Below are positions 28,336-42,867 of a stretch of 64,000 nucleotides of DNA, piece by piece. Origin of the DNA: Theocolax elegans (lineage: Eukaryota; Arthropoda; Insecta; Hymenoptera; Cerocephalidae). The notes below the pieces were generated by a model that had not been told where the DNA came from, made no database searches, and was given only the letters and a program-made list of their open reading frames with translations. The position numbers and the translations under genes were made by a program. The stretch covers positions 96,537,580 through 96,601,579 of the forward strand of contig CM047425.1 in assembly GCA_026168455.1 (NCBI GenBank). Direction: 5' to 3'. Positions within the stretch are counted from its first letter, which is position 1. The number at the start of each line of letters is the position of its first letter.

Positions 28336-29712
28336 TAACTAAGAGAAAAAATGTGTTAACTTTTTTTTCTTACCTTCATCTTAAATAATCTGACTCGGGA
28401 AGCTCGATATAATTCTACAATTCTACATTTTTTATTTGTTTTAGATACGTACACGTAAAAATAGACTAGGTAAACATGTATAAGTGAATGTATATGTTTA
28501 AAAAATAATTCGAAATATTGATGATTGCATTAACACAAAAAAATACACGTTAGGGGATACGCGTCTATCCTACATTAAAAGAAGACTATTACTTAATAAA
28601 TATGTACAGAAGATTTGTCTAAAATAGAAGATTTGTATACGCATCGTTAAGTAGTTTCCGTAGAGATCAGTTTGCATCGAGTAAATCGTTTTGAGTTATT
28701 GAAGTTTGGGGTTAATTGCAATAAAAGTCACAACAGGTTCACTAATAAGACGTTAAAAGACGAAGGTCTGTCGGCATCTCCTCCATCTCTCTTCTTTCGC
28801 GTCACCAAATATTCTTCCCTCGGCTTAGCTCTCTCTCTCTCTTTCTCTTTCTAGCTCGCTCTCGTGCTCGGTTCATTGAATGCGTCTGGTATGCGAGGTT
28901 CGTTTACACGGACGACCAGAGGGCCAGACGCTCCAGAATTTGGGGATTTTTATTAACTCAACCGGATTAAAATGCGAAATACTTTCTCACAGTAATTGCT
29001 ATCTTTATATACGACTATATGGTCTTTAAAATTAATTTTCATACCGACTTCTCGAGTCATTCACTCGAGTCTGTCAATGAAATATTCATTCTATATGTGT
29101 AGCTAAGCTATACGCACACGTATACGATCAACTAATAAGTCGAGTAGCTTCGTACGGCTCGATGTTCTCACTTGAGCGTTTCTCGTATATAAAACTAGGT
29201 TAAAATGTCGAATGGAATCAGAGTTTTTATAAATATTGTATAAAACATATCAATAAGAGTTATTTTGCTGGAAATTTTGTATCGAATGCGAAAAGTGGCA
29301 GACGGTGAGCAGCTTTACGTACGAAACTGCATAAACATAGAGCGATGAAGCTAATAAACCTGGGATCTCTAGACGGTGATGTTCCAAAAGCTATTTTACA
29401 CGCAATTACATAAAACTAAACTTTCGCAACCTGTGGATTATATCACGAGGAAGGTTATACTCAGCAAACAAAAGCTGCTGCAGCGCCAGCAGTAAAAACC
29501 TGTACAATTTACGAAAATCACAGCTCGAGAGAGAGAGAGAAAGAGAGTTCCCGTGGATAAAGAGAGAAAAAAATGAAAAAAATGCGAAGGAAGTGGGCAC
29601 CTATGCAAAAGACGGCTTGCATACCGGGAACGGGCGTGCGTCGAGTTTTAGTGGTGGCCTTCGTTTTGCGCGCCAAGGTTTCGTCTGCATATGTGAGCGC
29701 GACTGGACCCTG

Positions 29713-29763
29713 CTATATATATATATACATATATATACGTATGTGTGTGTGTGTGTGTGTGTA
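29713..29763. repeat. Compound (TA)n-(TG)n microsatellite
   Basis: A TA-rich run of about 25 bp leads into a TG run of about 20 bp. It yields alternating Tyr-Ile and Val-Cys peptides in the overlapping frames. Confidence 0.85.
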
Positions 29764-30557
29764 AGTATGTATCAACAGGATGCGCCGGAAGGGAGGCTTT
29801 ATTTCTCGCGCGATTATTGCCCTGCTATAAACATCGTCGCCGAGCACTTTTCCTACTCCGAGCTCCCTGAAATGCGACTGAGAACTCGGGGTTGAATCAT
29901 TACGCCTTTTCGTTCCTTATTCTTCTTCATGCATACAAAAGTGTTTGTTTTCTTTGTTTTATCGTTTTTTTCGTTAGGTCTGTTGACATCCGTCCGTATC
30001 AGAATTTTATAATTTTCGCATATAGTAGCTTGCTGCAGCTTTTTTTATTTATTGAATTATGTCTAATAATATTTCGATGTTAAAGTCAAATGTATCTGAT
30101 TTTACTGTCGTCGCGTGCGAGTAAAACGCATATTTGATACGGTTACCTTAGTGAAACTTTAAAATTATGTCGTAAAAGTGCGCACTTACACGGTATAGAC
30201 TTTTTGTCAAAAATAAAGACCATTGCGTTGGAAGACTGTTACGAATTCAACTGTGGAAAATCCATTTAAAAATTTGCAAACTCACGAGAAAAACTTAGAG
30301 TCATCCAGTTGCTTTCGTGCTCATAGTGGTAAATGATTAATATATTTTTAATGCGCGGAAAATATAAATCAATAAAATCATTAATCTTCGATATGCTGAT
30401 AAAATTTTTAATTTTTCTATAAACATTTATACATAAATATGTATACCTTCAATAAAAAAATACGCTTTATTAAAATCATTTGTTCGTACTATCGGAACTT
30501 AAGTCGTTAACTAATTTCCTCAGGAAATACGAATCTACATCGATAATCGAACTGTAA

Positions 30558-30558
<1 letters not shown>

Positions 30559-30594
<36 letters not shown>

Positions 30595-30608
30595 TATATA
30601 TATATATG
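30559..30608. repeat. Compound (TA)n-(CA)n-(TA)n microsatellite
   Basis: A TA run, a short CA run and a second TA run follow one another without interruption. Confidence 0.85.
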
Positions 30609-31719
30609 TGTATATACATGCATAAGCCGTACGGTTTAACAAAATTAAGCAAGTTCAAGTAATTATGATCGAAATCAATTTAATTATCGCGAAATCGTTC
30701 CCCGCGCAGGACATCCGTGCAGGAAGTCAAAAAAGTCAGCCAAGGAAATAATTCCTAACGTCGATTTCGTTTTGGATAGGAGTAACACCCCGTGTTAGCC
30801 GCATTTCCCCAATTGGGCGTATGTAGCTACCTATATATATATATATAAATTAGGGTATAAGGCTGAAACCTGGACAAACGATAGACATCGGTGCTGCGTG
30901 TCACCTACAAACTCGCCCCTTCCTCCCATACTTCCGTTTTTCACTCGAGAAAAATGCCTTTGCGCCAAAACATCCTCTCCAACTTTTTTCCAGGTATACC
31001 AGGGGAACTTTTTAGGAAGTCAGAGGGGGTTGCTATATATACTCCACACTCATTCAACTCAGATTTTTACCGTGACTTCTTCGGTGAGGTCGAATGACCG
31101 GTGTGCTTTGTACATTTCTCGCAGTTTCACGGTTGATACTTTTTCTCAACTCGCTCGAGGGTGAATGCGGTGAAAATGATCCATTGACCATTTTCATGGT
31201 TTTTGAGCTCAATGACAGTTTTTGGATTTGAACCGACTTTTGTATATTGTGGACATGGGATATATTGCTTAATGTTCCTGATCGCAAAGTTAATTATTTT
31301 GCGGGTTACACAAATATTGTTCAAGCGATATAGCTATATATACATATATAAAATTCATTAGTTTTATATTATATCGAAGCTTGTCAAGTTTTTCGTCAGT
31401 GCGGCATTTCTCGAATTCATAAAATCATCTACCAAATAATTTTCTTTTGGTCTAACGGATTTATTTTCCATTTTTTAATACTTTTGTTCTGAAAGAAATA
31501 AATTTATTTATTTAAACGCTATAATTTCTACAAGACCGTTTAAAATACATTTCAATACTAAGAAAGCGATTAGTCATTAATAAACGAATAAATGCAATCA
31601 AATTAAATTAAGGAGCAGAAGGAGGTTCCATTTAAACGTCATCTCCACACAAAACTATAAACAAGCATATGCAGATGTATAGAACAAGGGCGAGAAAGAG
31701 AAAGATAGAGATAGAGAAG

Positions 31720-31728
<9 letters not shown>

Positions 31729-31762
<34 letters not shown>
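31729..31762. repeat. (GA)n microsatellite
   Basis: This is an uninterrupted GA run inside a longer purine tract from about 31687. Confidence 0.85.
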
Positions 31763-31765
<3 letters not shown>

Positions 31766-33323
31766 TAAAAAAATGATCAAATAAACAAAAAAAATGGGTG
31801 ATACGAAGATTCTTGGAAAATTAGCGTGCGAACGAGTCGCAAACATGGCTCATGATCACAACGTGATCCGCCAAGACACGCTGCATGCACATTCCACGCA
31901 ACAAAGTTTCAATGGCCAAATAAAATGTATAGCCGAAAAATCCGCAAAAAAATGAGTATAAATAAAAATTCAGTCGCAAGTTTCGTAGGCAGTAAACGTC
32001 GAGATAGTAACGCTGTTCAGCCGCGATCATTCGCCGTTCGGAGAACGACCGACCGAGAGAAAAAAAGGCCCACATTGCGAGGTTCAGAAAGGCAGAGGAA
32101 GAGAGAAAGAAAGAGAGAGAATGGAGGGAGGAGCTGACGGTTGCAGACGCATACAGTTTACGGCCGCACCGCGCGACTCGTAAGATTAAGACGCGTTACT
32201 CGCACATTATATACAGCTCTCTCGATTAAATGCATGCCAATCCCATCAAAATGCATCGTACATCGGTAATCAAATTCTCATTTTCGAGAATACGTATACG
32301 ACAGACGGAGAAGAACGCATGTAATTCTGCGACCCACTGTACTATTGATTCTTTCGATTTCATATCCGATTTACTGCTATTTTTTTTTCGCCACAAAAAT
32401 ACCGATCTTTGAAACGCACATCTACTTATGTATGCATACATTTGTAAATTCGTGTGTATGGATTGTACGTTATGATCTCGTTTCTATTGTTTTAATAATT
32501 TGTAATATTAGACGATGCATCTTTACAATTATTGTCTAAATCGTCTGGGCAATGAAGATATTATAAATTAATAAATTTTATAGATTATAGATATTCGGTG
32601 CGAAACTGTGCCTTCTTAAAATATAGTTGTTAATCTCTTGTGTAATACGTTAATTAAAATTCTTATTTTATGTAAATAACGTCAATTACGACAGGTAACA
32701 TAGTAATGCAAATATTTACAAAATGTACGTAAAATACTTAACGTATACGAGTATTTAAATTGTATTGTTTGACATTGTTCGAAGAAAAAAAAAGGTCCAG
32801 TGAAACCGATTAAAATGTAGTTAGAATTAAGCTAAAAAAATAAACTGGTAAAAAGAAAAAACGGCTGGTAGGTATAAAAGGTATAGGTATATAAAATCGC
32901 GATTAACAGTGAGAATTCTAATCACGCATCGTGTCCGGTACTTTATAGCGTGTTTGCCGGTCACAACGTATAGGTCCGAACGAATCGTTAATTCATCAGG
33001 CGTTTTCCGACAACGATTACCGAAAAAACATTCATCTCTCAAGTGCGACCGAGAAACGGAATACAATCTATCCTCCTAGACAAAGAGAAACCGACCAAAA
33101 GTTTTGCGCAACGACCGAAATCGGCGATAATTTATACGCACGTACACATATATTATATATATATTCAAGGTATATAAATTGTGCCGCCTCCACTCGAGAA
33201 TTCAGTGTGTGTATACATGTGCATTTAACAAGAGGACTAAGATATATACGTGTATATAGGAGCGCACGAAAACGTATGCGTTTTCGAAAAATCCATATAT
33301 AAAGTTTCGCATCGAGGGCGAAA

Positions 33324-33348
33324 AGAGAGAGAGAGAGAGAGAGAGAGA
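33324..33348. repeat. (GA)n microsatellite
   Basis: This is a GA run of about 25 bp between two CpG-containing flanks. Confidence 0.85.
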
Positions 33349-36300
33349 CCGATCCTGAATTCCGCGGCGATGGTCGAACAATAGGTGTACACGGGGCTTC
33401 TTCTCTTCCCATGGGGGCAACAGGCACACGCAATATATATGTATGCGCGCATAATATCCGATCTCTCGTCTGGACAAAAGCGCGAGCCGAGGCTATCAAT
33501 GGGAACGAGAGGAGTCTAGTGCACGCGCCTGATGATCACCCGGCAACTCCAAGATTTATACTATCGTCCTCTCCCGTTTATATATATATGCATAGCGTTC
33601 GCTATATATGTATACTAAAATCGAGTCCCACTTCATCGACCCAGTCGAGATATATCCAGGGGATCGGATTCTTTCAACGATCGCCCAGATTATTGTATGC
33701 CCTAGCATGTGTGCATATACAACTATATGTATAGTATATACCTTCGTTGTCTATTTTTTTATAGCCGTATTTTATATAAACATTGGCAATAAATTACGAT
33801 AACCGAAATATACGACTACAGTAATTGACTTTGCTTGTATCAACATTGCGTATTCTTCTTATTCATAAAATCGAGATACTTTTTTTGTAATGTTTTTTCC
33901 GTACGCAATTCGACTTACAAATCTACTTGTTATAAAAGAATATTTAACCAATGAAAATAAAAAAAGGTAATAAAAGAACAAATAATATAAATTTAATAAA
34001 TTTAATTGAAGATGTAACGAGTGTGTAGCACGCGTCACAAAAACAAATAAAACTAACAGTCGTAAATAAAATTCATGCGTCGTAAAAACGCATAATTTAA
34101 CGAAAGATAAAATTCCGGTAATTAGTACGTTCGAGTTGGCATCGAGTTGAAGGATACGAAAAAATCCCCATTGTGTATTTCTGCCAGACATAAAAAAAAA
34201 TACTGCACCTCGACGCAATTGCAAATTTTCATCCAAGCGAGTACGTATATATCGCATATGTGTGTAGGTGAATACGATCCAGCAGTGCGCATTCCACCTC
34301 TTGGAAATGCGAGGAAATTTTTCACTAACATATACATATGTGTATATTGTTGATCTATATATACTCCCTCGCATTGATGTCCACTTCGCATATATGCGTT
34401 TTACACTTGCGTGGCGGTGTGTCACGATAGCGTGACGCTTTTAAAACTAAATCTTTATTGTGCGCTCAAGTTTTTGCGCACCGATCGTTCCCCGATTCGT
34501 GTATACGTTTTTCCTATTCATTACATTGTACCACCGGCCAAGTAACATTTCTTTGCACATAATAATAGTTCAAATTATGTGTAGAATTAATTGATCGGTG
34601 TATTTATATATTAGCCGTTCAGATATTTAGAAAATTAAGAAAATAAACGAAACAAAACGTTTTCAACATAAGGAAGCATATTTTTGCTAGGTCGTTGAAA
34701 AGGAACAATATTGTAAATATTTTTATTCTTCTAGAAATACGTCCAACAGTTTCGTAAGCATGTTTTCTAAACAATTTTCTTTAGTTCGAAATATTATGAT
34801 TATTATTATGTTGGGGTGTTCAACGCAATCTATTAGAAATGCAAGAATCTTTCAATTTTCTTTCTTTATCTTATCTTAAGAAAGTCATTCAAAATGTAAA
34901 CTACGAAACTCAAAATGTCAGTTTAAATAACTTATATAATGGTAAAAAAATCTCCTGAATGAAAAGAAAAAATTGTAAATTAGTATGCATACCTAGAGTT
35001 TAGGAAGCTGATTTAAAAACCTCTACGTTAAAATTATGCAGTTGAAGTTGCTCACTTAGACATAATCGTTTGCCCTATAAAAGTTCGTTTAAAAAGGAAA
35101 AAAAAATATTTAGTCAAGTCTATAAAGAGTTATATATCGTACTATAAGATACGGAAGTTGTACGTGCTCGGTTACGTCATATCGGTTTACGCATGAAAGC
35201 AAATTTTGCACAAGCGTCAAGTCGTCAAGTAATAGTTCGTAGAATGTTATCCAAGGTACACCTTATACTCCTACAGCGTGTCTAGCGTAAAGCACGTATT
35301 ACGGCAATTTTAACCGAGCACTGTACATTTTACACTTGTCATAAATAATATTGGCATTTTTTTTGTTTTGTTAAATAGTTACATTTACCACGAGTCTTAT
35401 TTCTACAGGTGTATTTACATGACTAGTGTTATTAAGCTTCACCGTAAGACACCGGTTTAATTTACTTAGATTTTCTCCGTAATTATAAATCCATGCAAAT
35501 ACTGATAAATGAATCGTCTGTATATACCTATTACCGTACTATTTGTTGTTCAATTGCAGAAATAAAATGTTTGCTCGTTCGATGCTGCACGGAAAAGAAA
35601 ATTCTAACTTGAAGTTTCGTAGGACTCATAATTGAGGTATTGGGAATTTCATTGGATCGAACAAATCCTCGCAAGCTCGTGGGCGGTTGATACGAACTTC
35701 GTCGTACACAGGACCAAGTGCCATGGCGCAGCACGCGATCTTTGTCTCTCTTTCTCTCTGTGTTTCAATGTTTCAGGCGCTTGGTTTCTCGGAAAGCCGA
35801 AAAACGAAACTCGAGAGCGGGTACTGGGACCACGACGTCGACCCCCCGGTTATGTCGGTCTCCCTCTGACACCGGAGATGGTCGCAGATTCCCTTGGGTT
35901 CTCTCTCGTCCACTCTCTCTCTCTCTCTTTCGACGCCCCGTTTTGTTCACTTCGGCATACCTGGATTTTTTTCTGAAGTTTGCCAGGTTTTGTTTTCCAA
36001 GATTCGTGGACGACCGTTTTGCAAAATCGTCCCTTATGCGTATACCATCACTTTTAAATAAGATATTCAAATTTCGGCGAGCTTTCCTTTTGCTCCCGTG
36101 ATGAAGTTTGGACCGGTGCTTCGGTTATATATAAGTTTCACTTCAATATATCGGCTCAAGTTCGCAATTCAAAGAAATCGGACAACTTGGACGGTTCATT
36201 TTGTACTTCGTTCGTTTTAAAATTGTCGGGTATCATTTTAATTTTGTCGCAGTGAATATTATCAGACAATTATAATAATTAGACCTACCGAAATACCAGT

Positions 36301-39300
36301 CCAGTTCATCTACCTAAAAAAAAAGAAATATTTATTAATAAATATGTGCAAAATAGAAAAAAGTTGACTTCGGTAATTGCAATTCAATGTAGTAAAAATG
36401 CATTTATTACCGGTGAATGTAGCAATCGGCGCGGTGTCGAGTGAAAAGAGTCTATTGAATGCGCGGTCGGCTTGTAAGAAGCGCAGGCACACGATCGACA
36501 CCGCAACCACGTATAAAAATTGTCAGCGGTACAGGGCACGTGTGATCAAGGCCTACACTCGAGGAGTGTAACCACCACTTCTATATCGAGCCCGATAGAA
36601 TTACGAGACGGCGGTGCGACGACTCAATCGACCGATTGATTTCCATAAGGCCTCCGGAGCTTGCGGTGTCTTCTCGCAAACATTGTCACGGTTAGCAACC
36701 CGAAATACGCCAACCACCGCTCCCATATGTAATATCATCTTTCCATTATTAATTGGAACTCGGGACTTTCTTTGTACGTGTGTTTCCTCGCATTTATCTG
36801 GGCGACCGAGTTCTAATCGATGCGTCGTTTATTCGACAGCTCGAGTTTTACATAATACACGGTCTTATTCAGATATTTGGTATTTTCTTAACTAAATCTA
36901 CGATTTGATTAATTAATTCTAACGATTAAAATATAATTATATATATATAAGTATAGTGTACCTGGTCTTTTAATTAAGTGGTATATTCTGCTTAAATATG
37001 ATAGAAGTGATTCATTTAAAATCAAAAGCAATTTACTTGATTTTAGAATATTGATCTTTTTCAGCTACACTTCCTTTTTTTTACATAAAAAAATTCTACT
37101 TGATTATAAAGAAATCAGCTTAATTACAAAATGAGCAACTTTTCATTTTAAGGCATATATTTAAGACGAATTCCGTTTAGATCAAAATATCTTTTTTGTC
37201 AGTGTATCTTCGCAACAGATACTTAAGTGATCAATACTAGAAGAACCGCCCGATAGGAAGCAGATGTTCACTGTAGAGGCAATAGTCCGATAACGATTTT
37301 CTACAAAGTTTTTAACACCAAATCTTATCAAATATTTTTTTCGCTGTAGTTATGTTTCCCGTATAGTTACAAAAGAATATACACATCCAAAAAATACATA
37401 AACTATATAAAAAGTAAGTACAGCAAGTTGCACTGTTAAAGATTTACTGGAGTTTATCCTTCTTTCGGTCTGTTCTTTTGGGATTAAGAAGTGAAGTTAA
37501 AAGTAAACTGAAGTGTTTAAACTGCGGGTTCTATACTCGCAAAAGTCTGTGCTGTTGTTTTAGGGCCTTCTCGAACCTTATACCCATTGCACGTGAAAAA
37601 TATGCGCGCCAGAAATTCCGGCACCCGTATACGAACCATAAAAGCATCGATACGAAGTACCTTGTTTTTACAGATTTTTACTCGACCAGTCTCCAGGGAC
37701 GTAACTGCCAAATTTTATGTCTTGATATACCTATCGTATAAAATTATTCATCCGATTACATCGCTAAAGAAATATTTACGTTATTTTCATAATAATTAAT
37801 GAGCTTACGATTGTATTTCATTAAAAACGACTATATTATGGAATATTTGTTAAAAAAGTTGTAATAACGTAATCTTACTTAAAAAACTTATACGTGTACC
37901 ATGAAGTTGCACTTAAAATTTTTATTTGATAATAACGTTTAAAGATGATAATAAAAAATAATATCATAAATATTTGGTAATCATCAATTATTAAGTTTTA
38001 TTATTTCGTTCAGATTAATTGATAAGTATTTAATGAAATAATAATACTAGTATCATTGGAAAAACTTAAAAATAAACGTGAAATCAGACACGAACGAGTT
38101 AAAAAGCACGAATTGAACTTAGTATATATACCTAAAACATTAATGATTCGCGTGATCCCCTCAAGATTCCTTGGTCGCTTCTCTTTCTCGCTGGTTTCTT
38201 TTTTCTTCTACATCACGCGGTCTTTTTTATGATCGAGAGGTAGGACACGTACGCATTTTCACGTGGTCGCATATATAGCCCACAAAAGTGGAAGCGCGGC
38301 CTTGCACAGGCTCCAAACAACCTTTTGAAGCGCTGCCGAATTCAATCGACTTCCACGAATCGTATAGAAAAAAAATTACTGTGATTGCAAGCTTTTTTGA
38401 ATTAAAAACTATATATAAACAGTTAAATTTTTAACCGGTTCTTTACTACTCTATTTCTCTCTTTTACGGAAACTAAAAACGATATTTACTATACATCATG
38501 TATGATATACTTAAAAAGTCTTTTTCTGTAAAAATCAAATTACAATACTTATTTTATTACATATAATTTAATAATTTTTTATTATAAAATTCTCGAGTAA
38601 TAATTAGTACAATAAGGTATATTTTTGTATAAAAATTTTTGTTAAAATTGATTTAACGCGTTATGTAGATGTAGATTGTATATTGCTTTCTAATGAAGGA
38701 ATTTTTGTCCGATTTGTTATAAAAACATTGTAGAAGTATTTTTTGGGATGTCTAAAATCCAAAAAGCGTGTTTTTATAAATGTTTGTATGTGTAAGTATA
38801 CCGTTGCAGTTGACCGAAACTACTCGGTCAATAATGTTAGGCTTATAAGCACGTAGTTTTCTTTCCTTTTTTCCGAGTTTAGGAAAAAAATTGGTTTTGG
38901 GATCTATAGGTTTCCATTTGTTTTATAGCCAATTTTCAATTTATAAAAAATTTATTTTTAAAAATTTTGAATGTTGCAGATACTTTATATTTTTAAATCG
39001 GACGGACCAATTGTACTTTGTACAGCATAAAAAAAATTCTTTCCTCGTTTTTCGGGTTTTTCAAATTATTTCTACTAATTTTTAAGTTATAAAAAAAAAA
39101 TGATTTTTTCAATTTGTTATATCTTTAAAATTTATTAGTCAAATGTGCTGAAACAATCATGATACTAAAAAATAATAGTAGATATATGCTATAAAAATTT
39201 CAAATACTTCACCAAGTTAATCTGATGAAAAAATGTATATCTTACAATATTTTTCTCAAAATTTTTTATTTCCTGTAAATTATGTTAACCTTTTGAGAAA

Positions 39301-40630
39301 TGTATTTTGAAGAACTTGGAATATCTTAATATTGTATTTTTTGTGCAGACTCTTGAAAATTGCAGTAACCTGTCTAAATAAAGATGGATGTTGAAATAAT
39401 ATGATTAGTATTTCTTTATTTTTTAGAATCATGTCATTTAAATTCTGACATGTTCAATCATGTTTTCAGAATATGTTTTTATCAACAGACAAGATAGCGT
39501 CTGGCGCAAATATAGAATGAGAGACATTGTTTGCTGTTAACTAGCCGATTTTTTATTTTCTTAAACGTTGAATTATTAAATATATATTTATTGTGTTCGA
39601 TAAATTTTCACATTTCTTATCCCTTAAAACTTTATCATATATCAAAAATAAATCGAATTCACGGATAATTAAAAAAATCGATGTTAAATACATTGTTTAC
39701 TGATTTCCTTTTCTCGATGTTCGTCTTCTCCGTTTTGATACGTACAGGTAACTTGAAACAAGAAGAGATAGCAATCGTATGAAAAATCCATAAGATAGAA
39801 ATAGAGATATATTGCTTTCCATACCGAGGAAAGAAACGCGTTCAGAAGTAAAAAGTCGTGGCCAATTGAGAAGTAGCAACGAGAGGGAGCTACCAATTCT
39901 CAGCTGTCCTCATCACGCATTTTCTTCGGCTATATTTGTATCTATAACGTATACATATCGTTGTGTGACTAATAACTTTTTTTCTTCTTCTTAAGGAAAT
40001 GTATTACTCAATTTGTTAAAGGAATTTATTATTATTGTAATTTTAATAACTAATATAACACAATATTATACTTAAAAATCATATTTCGATCTATAAGTAA
40101 AAAATATGTCTCTTGTATCAGTTTTACGTAGGTACTAATAACTATAAGGAATATTTCAGGGTTTTTCAAAGTTAAGTTAAGAAAATATTAAAAAAAATTT
40201 TTTGTATTTCAACTTAATGAGCTAAAATTTTTTAACAATTAATAGTATATTATGCATCATGGGAGTAAAATGAGGTTTTATTTCCGCGTGCTGATCGCCG
40301 AGGTCTCGCCGAACAGTACAAGGAACAAATTCGTACACCCGTGTTGCATATGTTATTTTGTGCAACAGTGTGAGAAAAATTTGATGAAATTTTAAATAAA
40401 TTAAGAATATAAATCTGGAATGAAACAACATTTGGTGACAAAGGGAGAGGGTTGGGCAAGGCCTCCTCTTCATAAAAAAATGTTACGTAATTAAAAGAAA
40501 GAACAAAATAAAAAAAAATTCACATTTTAGTCCCGAAAGTTCTAAAATTGATTTTTAATAAGAGTGTTAAAAAAATATCATTTTACTCCCTAATATCAAA
40601 GACTAAAATAAAATTTTACTCATACTGTGG

Positions 40631-41072
40631 CAAAAAATCATTTTAACCAAAGTAATGCAGAAAAATGTAAGGAAATTAGTCTTCGGTGCCAAATGCTCTT
40701 ATTGCGGTACATCAAATTTTTTCATCCATTAAAAATGTTATGTGATTACCTGTAAAAAACTGTTTAAACTTTAAATAGGCTTTTTTATTTTAACAGGATT
40801 TTTGTTTATTAAAAAATATATTTATTTGTAAGTATTTATAAATATATGAGTTTCATATAAATTTTATTTTTTAATAAATTATTGTTTATCTAACAAACAG
40901 AAAACTGTTGAAATTTAAAAAAAATCTGTGTAAAGTCTAAACAATTACTTGAAAGAATAATCACAAAATTTCAAATAAATCCAAAAATTGATTTGTTTGA
41001 AGGAGTATTTGCCTCTGAACACTAATTTTGATACATTTTTCTGCATAACTTTGCTTAAAATGATTCTTTTTC
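40631..41072. mobile_element. Inverted-repeat (MITE-like) element of about 440 bp
   Basis: The left arm at about 40631-40700 is the imperfect reverse complement of about 40996-41072. The best-conserved block includes AATCATTTTAA(C/G)CAAAGT and TGCAGAAAAATGTA, followed by a less conserved AAATTAGT(C/G)TTC stretch. The interior is AT-rich and non-coding. The boundaries are approximate and no target-site duplication was recognised. Confidence 0.55.
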
Positions 41073-42867
41073 TTGGAAACTACCAGAAACATTTATATTT
41101 TTATTACAAATCTACCACAAAAGTTTTATATCACAAAGATGATAAACAAAAAATAAATTTTATTAACCTAACTCTACCTTTATTTAATTAACATCGTTTT
41201 TTCTTAAATAAAAACCACGGAAAACGGAAAGCCACGGAAAACGGACGAACTTTACAAGCATTTCCTTTTGGCGGAAGAACCATTAAATATATTTTCCAGA
41301 ATTCAGGTATAAATTTTGTAAAGTTAAGACTGTGTTATTTCAAATCTTATTTACATTTTGCTTTTCACTAAAAAAAATTTTAACTTTGAATTCGGAATTT
41401 GAATTTTAACCCATTCATCTTAAGGTCCTAGATTATTTACATCGCATAAATCCCAATTAATCCTCTTATTTAAGTATATATGTATTTATATTAGATGTTA
41501 TTTTACATTATTGTGATTGTTGTTAATCATGCATATCAACATTAACTTTATAGTACTGCAAATACGCTACGACGATTCTTATCAAAATAATTATTTTTAA
41601 ATTATAATAAATTAAATTTTAATTTTAATATGATATACTTGCAAATCCTCAACACCACCATGACAATCTTTATTGTTGTCTCTATTTTATTAATATTTTT
41701 CATGATAATACATTAATTTACGCTTTCCGAAAGTGTGGAGGGGTTAAATAGAAAAAGCAATAGAAAGCAGCACAAATTATATTTTCTTAAAAAATAATAT
41801 ACGCATTGCAAAGAAAAATTCTAAAGTTAAACAGTAGATTAGATTAAAATAAAAAATTACTCGTGTGTGATAACAATTCAGTCCGATCATCAAGAGAGTT
41901 CGATCACTTCAATTTTCACATTTTTACATATATGTATAATATATATGCGCTATCGTTTTTGGCGCGCTTTTCTTATTAACATTTGAGTGACATCTATGTG
42001 AGAGAGAAAGAAACTATACATGCAACATACAAATAATAATGTTCTCACCGGTCGGTAATTTAAACGTATCAAAATATCCAGGATAATGACAATTTGCTAA
42101 TTCGACCAGGTTATCGTGACTTTGGTACCTTACTATACACGAAATAAATATGTATAACAGGTGTCTACGTTTTCAGTAATTAGTTGTTGACTTATCGTCT
42201 CAGTATAACATATATATATAGGTATAATGTCTACATGCAACTTCACGACCAATGAATAGTTGGCTCGAGCATCGGCCATATTGAATAGCCGGCAAATAGA
42301 ATACGGGAAAATGAATACATTATCGATATGGTCGACTATGTAAATACGTAATTGATAAAATAAATTCGATGCGTTAGAGCCGCCTGTTTTCCTCCTTGGT
42401 CTAAAATTTTAAATACTCTATCTTTTTCTTTCATTATTGTGGGATTTAAATAAGGATATATGGGTATACTTTAAAAGCTTATTATGAAATAAGTGATTGT
42501 ACAATAAATAAATGTACAAAAGAACACCTTGCAAAAAATTATGATGACAAGCGAAGTAAAAAAAAAATGTGACAGCTGTTTACAGTGGACAAAAAAAGAA
42601 TTCGTTTCAGACGTCGTCGGAAACTCGCGGAAAGTTTCAATGCTCGGGTTGCGATAGTAGCGACACGTAGATATCCGGCCACGTTATAAATTAATCGCAA
42701 AGGCGCAATGTCAACTTTTGTATCGTGTCGCGGTCGACCAAGGATCGGAGCTTTTGTCGGCTAGCAGCGATATACCTATATACTCGAGTGCCACGCTTGT
42801 TGATTCCGCCCTTGATGTTCCGTATATTCAAAGTGTAAACGCTAACTGAGTGTGTGTATAACGTAAT
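41073..42867. other. Upstream flank of the p24 gene
   Basis: This AT-rich DNA becomes more GC-rich in the last 300 bp before the p24 start, which is the likely promoter and 5' UTR region. A 14-bp unit (CCACGGAAAACGGA) is repeated at 41215-41228 and 41232-41245. No other exon was recognised. Confidence 0.5.

Larger units (their letters stand above)
28001..28421. mobile_element. Foldback element: two inverted arms of about 200 bp with a loop of about 16 bp
   Basis: The left arm at 28001-28206 is the near-perfect reverse complement of the right arm at 28223-28421. The arms differ by scattered substitutions and small indels, for example a 7-8-bp insertion in the left arm near 28160. Either strand as RNA would fold into one long hairpin. 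Each arm carries a small internal stem-loop motif beginning CTGAAGAG and ending GAAACG (28088-28117 on the - strand, 28306-28335 on the + strand). No long open frame exists. The arrangement could be two copies of a repeat end joined head to head, as seen with Penelope-like retroelement termini, or a foldback MITE. Confidence 0.7.
28422..40630. other. Gene-poor region
   Basis: No exon can be supported. The region contains a compound TA/TG tract at about 29713-29763, a TA/CA/TA tract at about 30559-30608, GA runs at about 31729-31762 and 33324-33348, and a CT run near 35914-35930. The stretch 38690-39420 is AT-rich with many homopolymer runs and may be degraded repeat DNA. Open frames here are short and dominated by simple sequence. 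Confidence 0.5.

Noticed and set aside
33859..34425. 188-codon antisense frame, the longest in the window
   Set aside because: The peptide is rich in Phe, Leu, Tyr and Arg without any domain, and its composition follows the local AT/CG pattern.
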